DNA of 64,000 bases from Paraspadella gotoi (lineage: Eukaryota; Chaetognatha), in NCBI GenBank assembly GCA_051294375.1, contig CM119269.1, positions 894,272-958,271 of the forward strand, written 5' to 3'. Shown in pieces: positions 63,231 to 64,000 of this stretch. A program made the position numbers and the translations under genes. A model generated the notes under the pieces. That model searched no databases. It was given only the letters and a program-made list of their open reading frames with translations, and was not told where the DNA came from. Each line of letters opens with the position of its first letter. Within the stretch, counting starts at the first letter, position 1.

Positions 63231-64000
63231 TACTTTTTGATAAATTCCCACAAGTTTCAACTCTTGAACCAACCATTCCTTACCTCTCAGCCCTGCAGGC
63301 ACGAATCCTGAGCCCAGCGGCAGCGGCGAGACCGCGAAATCTCCCAACTGGATCGTCGTCGAAATGACGAGAGACTCGAACGAAATTCTCCATCGCGTTT
63401 AGCGGCACGAAGGCGCGCCACTTTTGCGTCGTCTTGCGACTGGCTGCGGAGAGGGTGTTGATGCCGATCGAATAAAAGATAAAGTTGCGGAAAAACATGG
63501 AATTTCTATTAACAAGGTGTGGCATGGTTCTCTTTGTAAAGCGCAATCAATTTTTGTTCTACTTTCCTTTTCTTATTCCTTTTTTCGTGTCTTAACAAAT
63601 GAGCAACCGACTAAAGGCGAGTTATGAGCATTTTTAACGGAAGTGGGACAGACCGACCGCAAACGGACAGAAGGACAGATCTAGACAGAAAAGCCTCTTA
63701 TAGCAGAAAAACGAGACTAAAACAAAAAATAAAACTGAGTTTCAAAATCAGCAGCAAAAACTAGAAAAAAAAAAAGAAGAAAGATTAATAACAAATACAA
63801 ATTAACAAAACCCCAAAAAGTAATTTAAAAACATCCCAGAACCTTCCAAGAAATTCCTGTAAGAGATGGGAAAAGCGAAGAGAAATCTTCCTCCGCTCCT
63901 CAGCGACAGACGCGTGTTATTCAACGTCGTCCTCCAATCTCTGACGTAGTGAAGGGCGTTGACGGAATGGACGAGATCGAAGGCGGACGACCAGTTCCAG
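62974..64000 (-). CDS. SAM-dependent methyltransferase, juvenile hormone acid O-methyltransferase-like (3' part)
   Basis: Three exons in transcript order: 64000-63843 (cut by the window edge), 63443-63284, 63190-62974; phases agree (1, 2). The first has the class I methyltransferase motifs FDLVHSVNALHYVRDW and LRSGGRFLFAFPISYRNF. The second reads KTTQKWRAFVPL and VGRFRGLAAAAGLRI. The last reads PLIRHVPPELKEELMDDLVE and ends in the WEYEYLIVHGEKL strand. This arrangement resembles JHAMT-family enzymes, which methylate sesquiterpenoid acids with S-adenosylmethionine in the cytosol. In non-insects such genes are often multi-copy and of uncertain substrate, so substrate is not assigned. The SAM-binding GxGxG motif would lie beyond the window. 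Confidence 0.75.

Overview
The window looks like nuclear DNA from a bilaterian invertebrate, probably a protostome. Genes are split by GT-AG introns, coding exons are GC-rich (CGTCGT/GACGAC runs) inside AT-rich introns, and the DNA is full of (TC)n/(GA)n and CTTT microsatellites. The gene set (synaptotagmin-4/11 type, an invertebrate-like peptide GPCR, TTLL5, BMPER/crossveinless-2, a Reeler-domain protein, a JHAMT-like methyltransferase) is animal. I see no bacterial, viral or CRISPR content. One 10-base N gap sits in a TC repeat at 15747-15756. I cannot name the species.

Layout. 0.4-2.2 kb: 3' end of an unrecognised Ser/Pro-rich gene (+). 4.2-23.6 kb: synaptotagmin 4/11-like gene (+), 11 exons whose phases all agree, 630 aa. 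24.4-28.1 kb: rhodopsin-family GPCR (+), five exons, with one apparent missing base. 28.8-31.7 kb: six-exon gene (+) for a 377-residue protein with one C-terminal membrane segment, not recognised. 32.6-38.6 kb: TTLL5-like tubulin polyglutamylase (-), 1719 aa, whose last exon is 4.5 kb. 42.1-45.7 kb: BMPER/crossveinless-2 (-), nine exons, 730 aa, five VWC domains plus VWD and C8. 46.7-51.4 kb: a frame-disrupted, Ser/Arg-rich gene (+). 51.8-52.2 kb: compact gene (-) for an 83-residue secreted Cys-rich prepropeptide with a TATA box. 53.5-57.1 kb: Reeler-domain secreted protein (-), with a repeat array in one intron. 57.9 and 59.8 kb: two orphan C-terminal exons (+). 63.0-64.0 kb: 3' end of a JHAMT-like methyltransferase (-), cut by the window edge.

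The genes do not form an operon or an obvious pathway. Several products serve secretion and signalling (synaptotagmin, GPCR, BMP modulator, secreted peptide, sesquiterpenoid-type methyltransferase), but nothing in the sequence ties them together. Exon models were built by hand from splice signals, phase agreement and family similarity. Total CDS length is a multiple of three for synaptotagmin, TTLL5, CV-2, the membrane-tail protein and the peptide. The GPCR and the Reeler gene are each one base short, which fits either consensus errors or real lesions.

Dispersed repeats: a ~215-250 bp family (R1), a ~160 bp family (R2) and a diverged R1 relative (R3) recur across the window. They form a tandem composite array in the Reeler intron.
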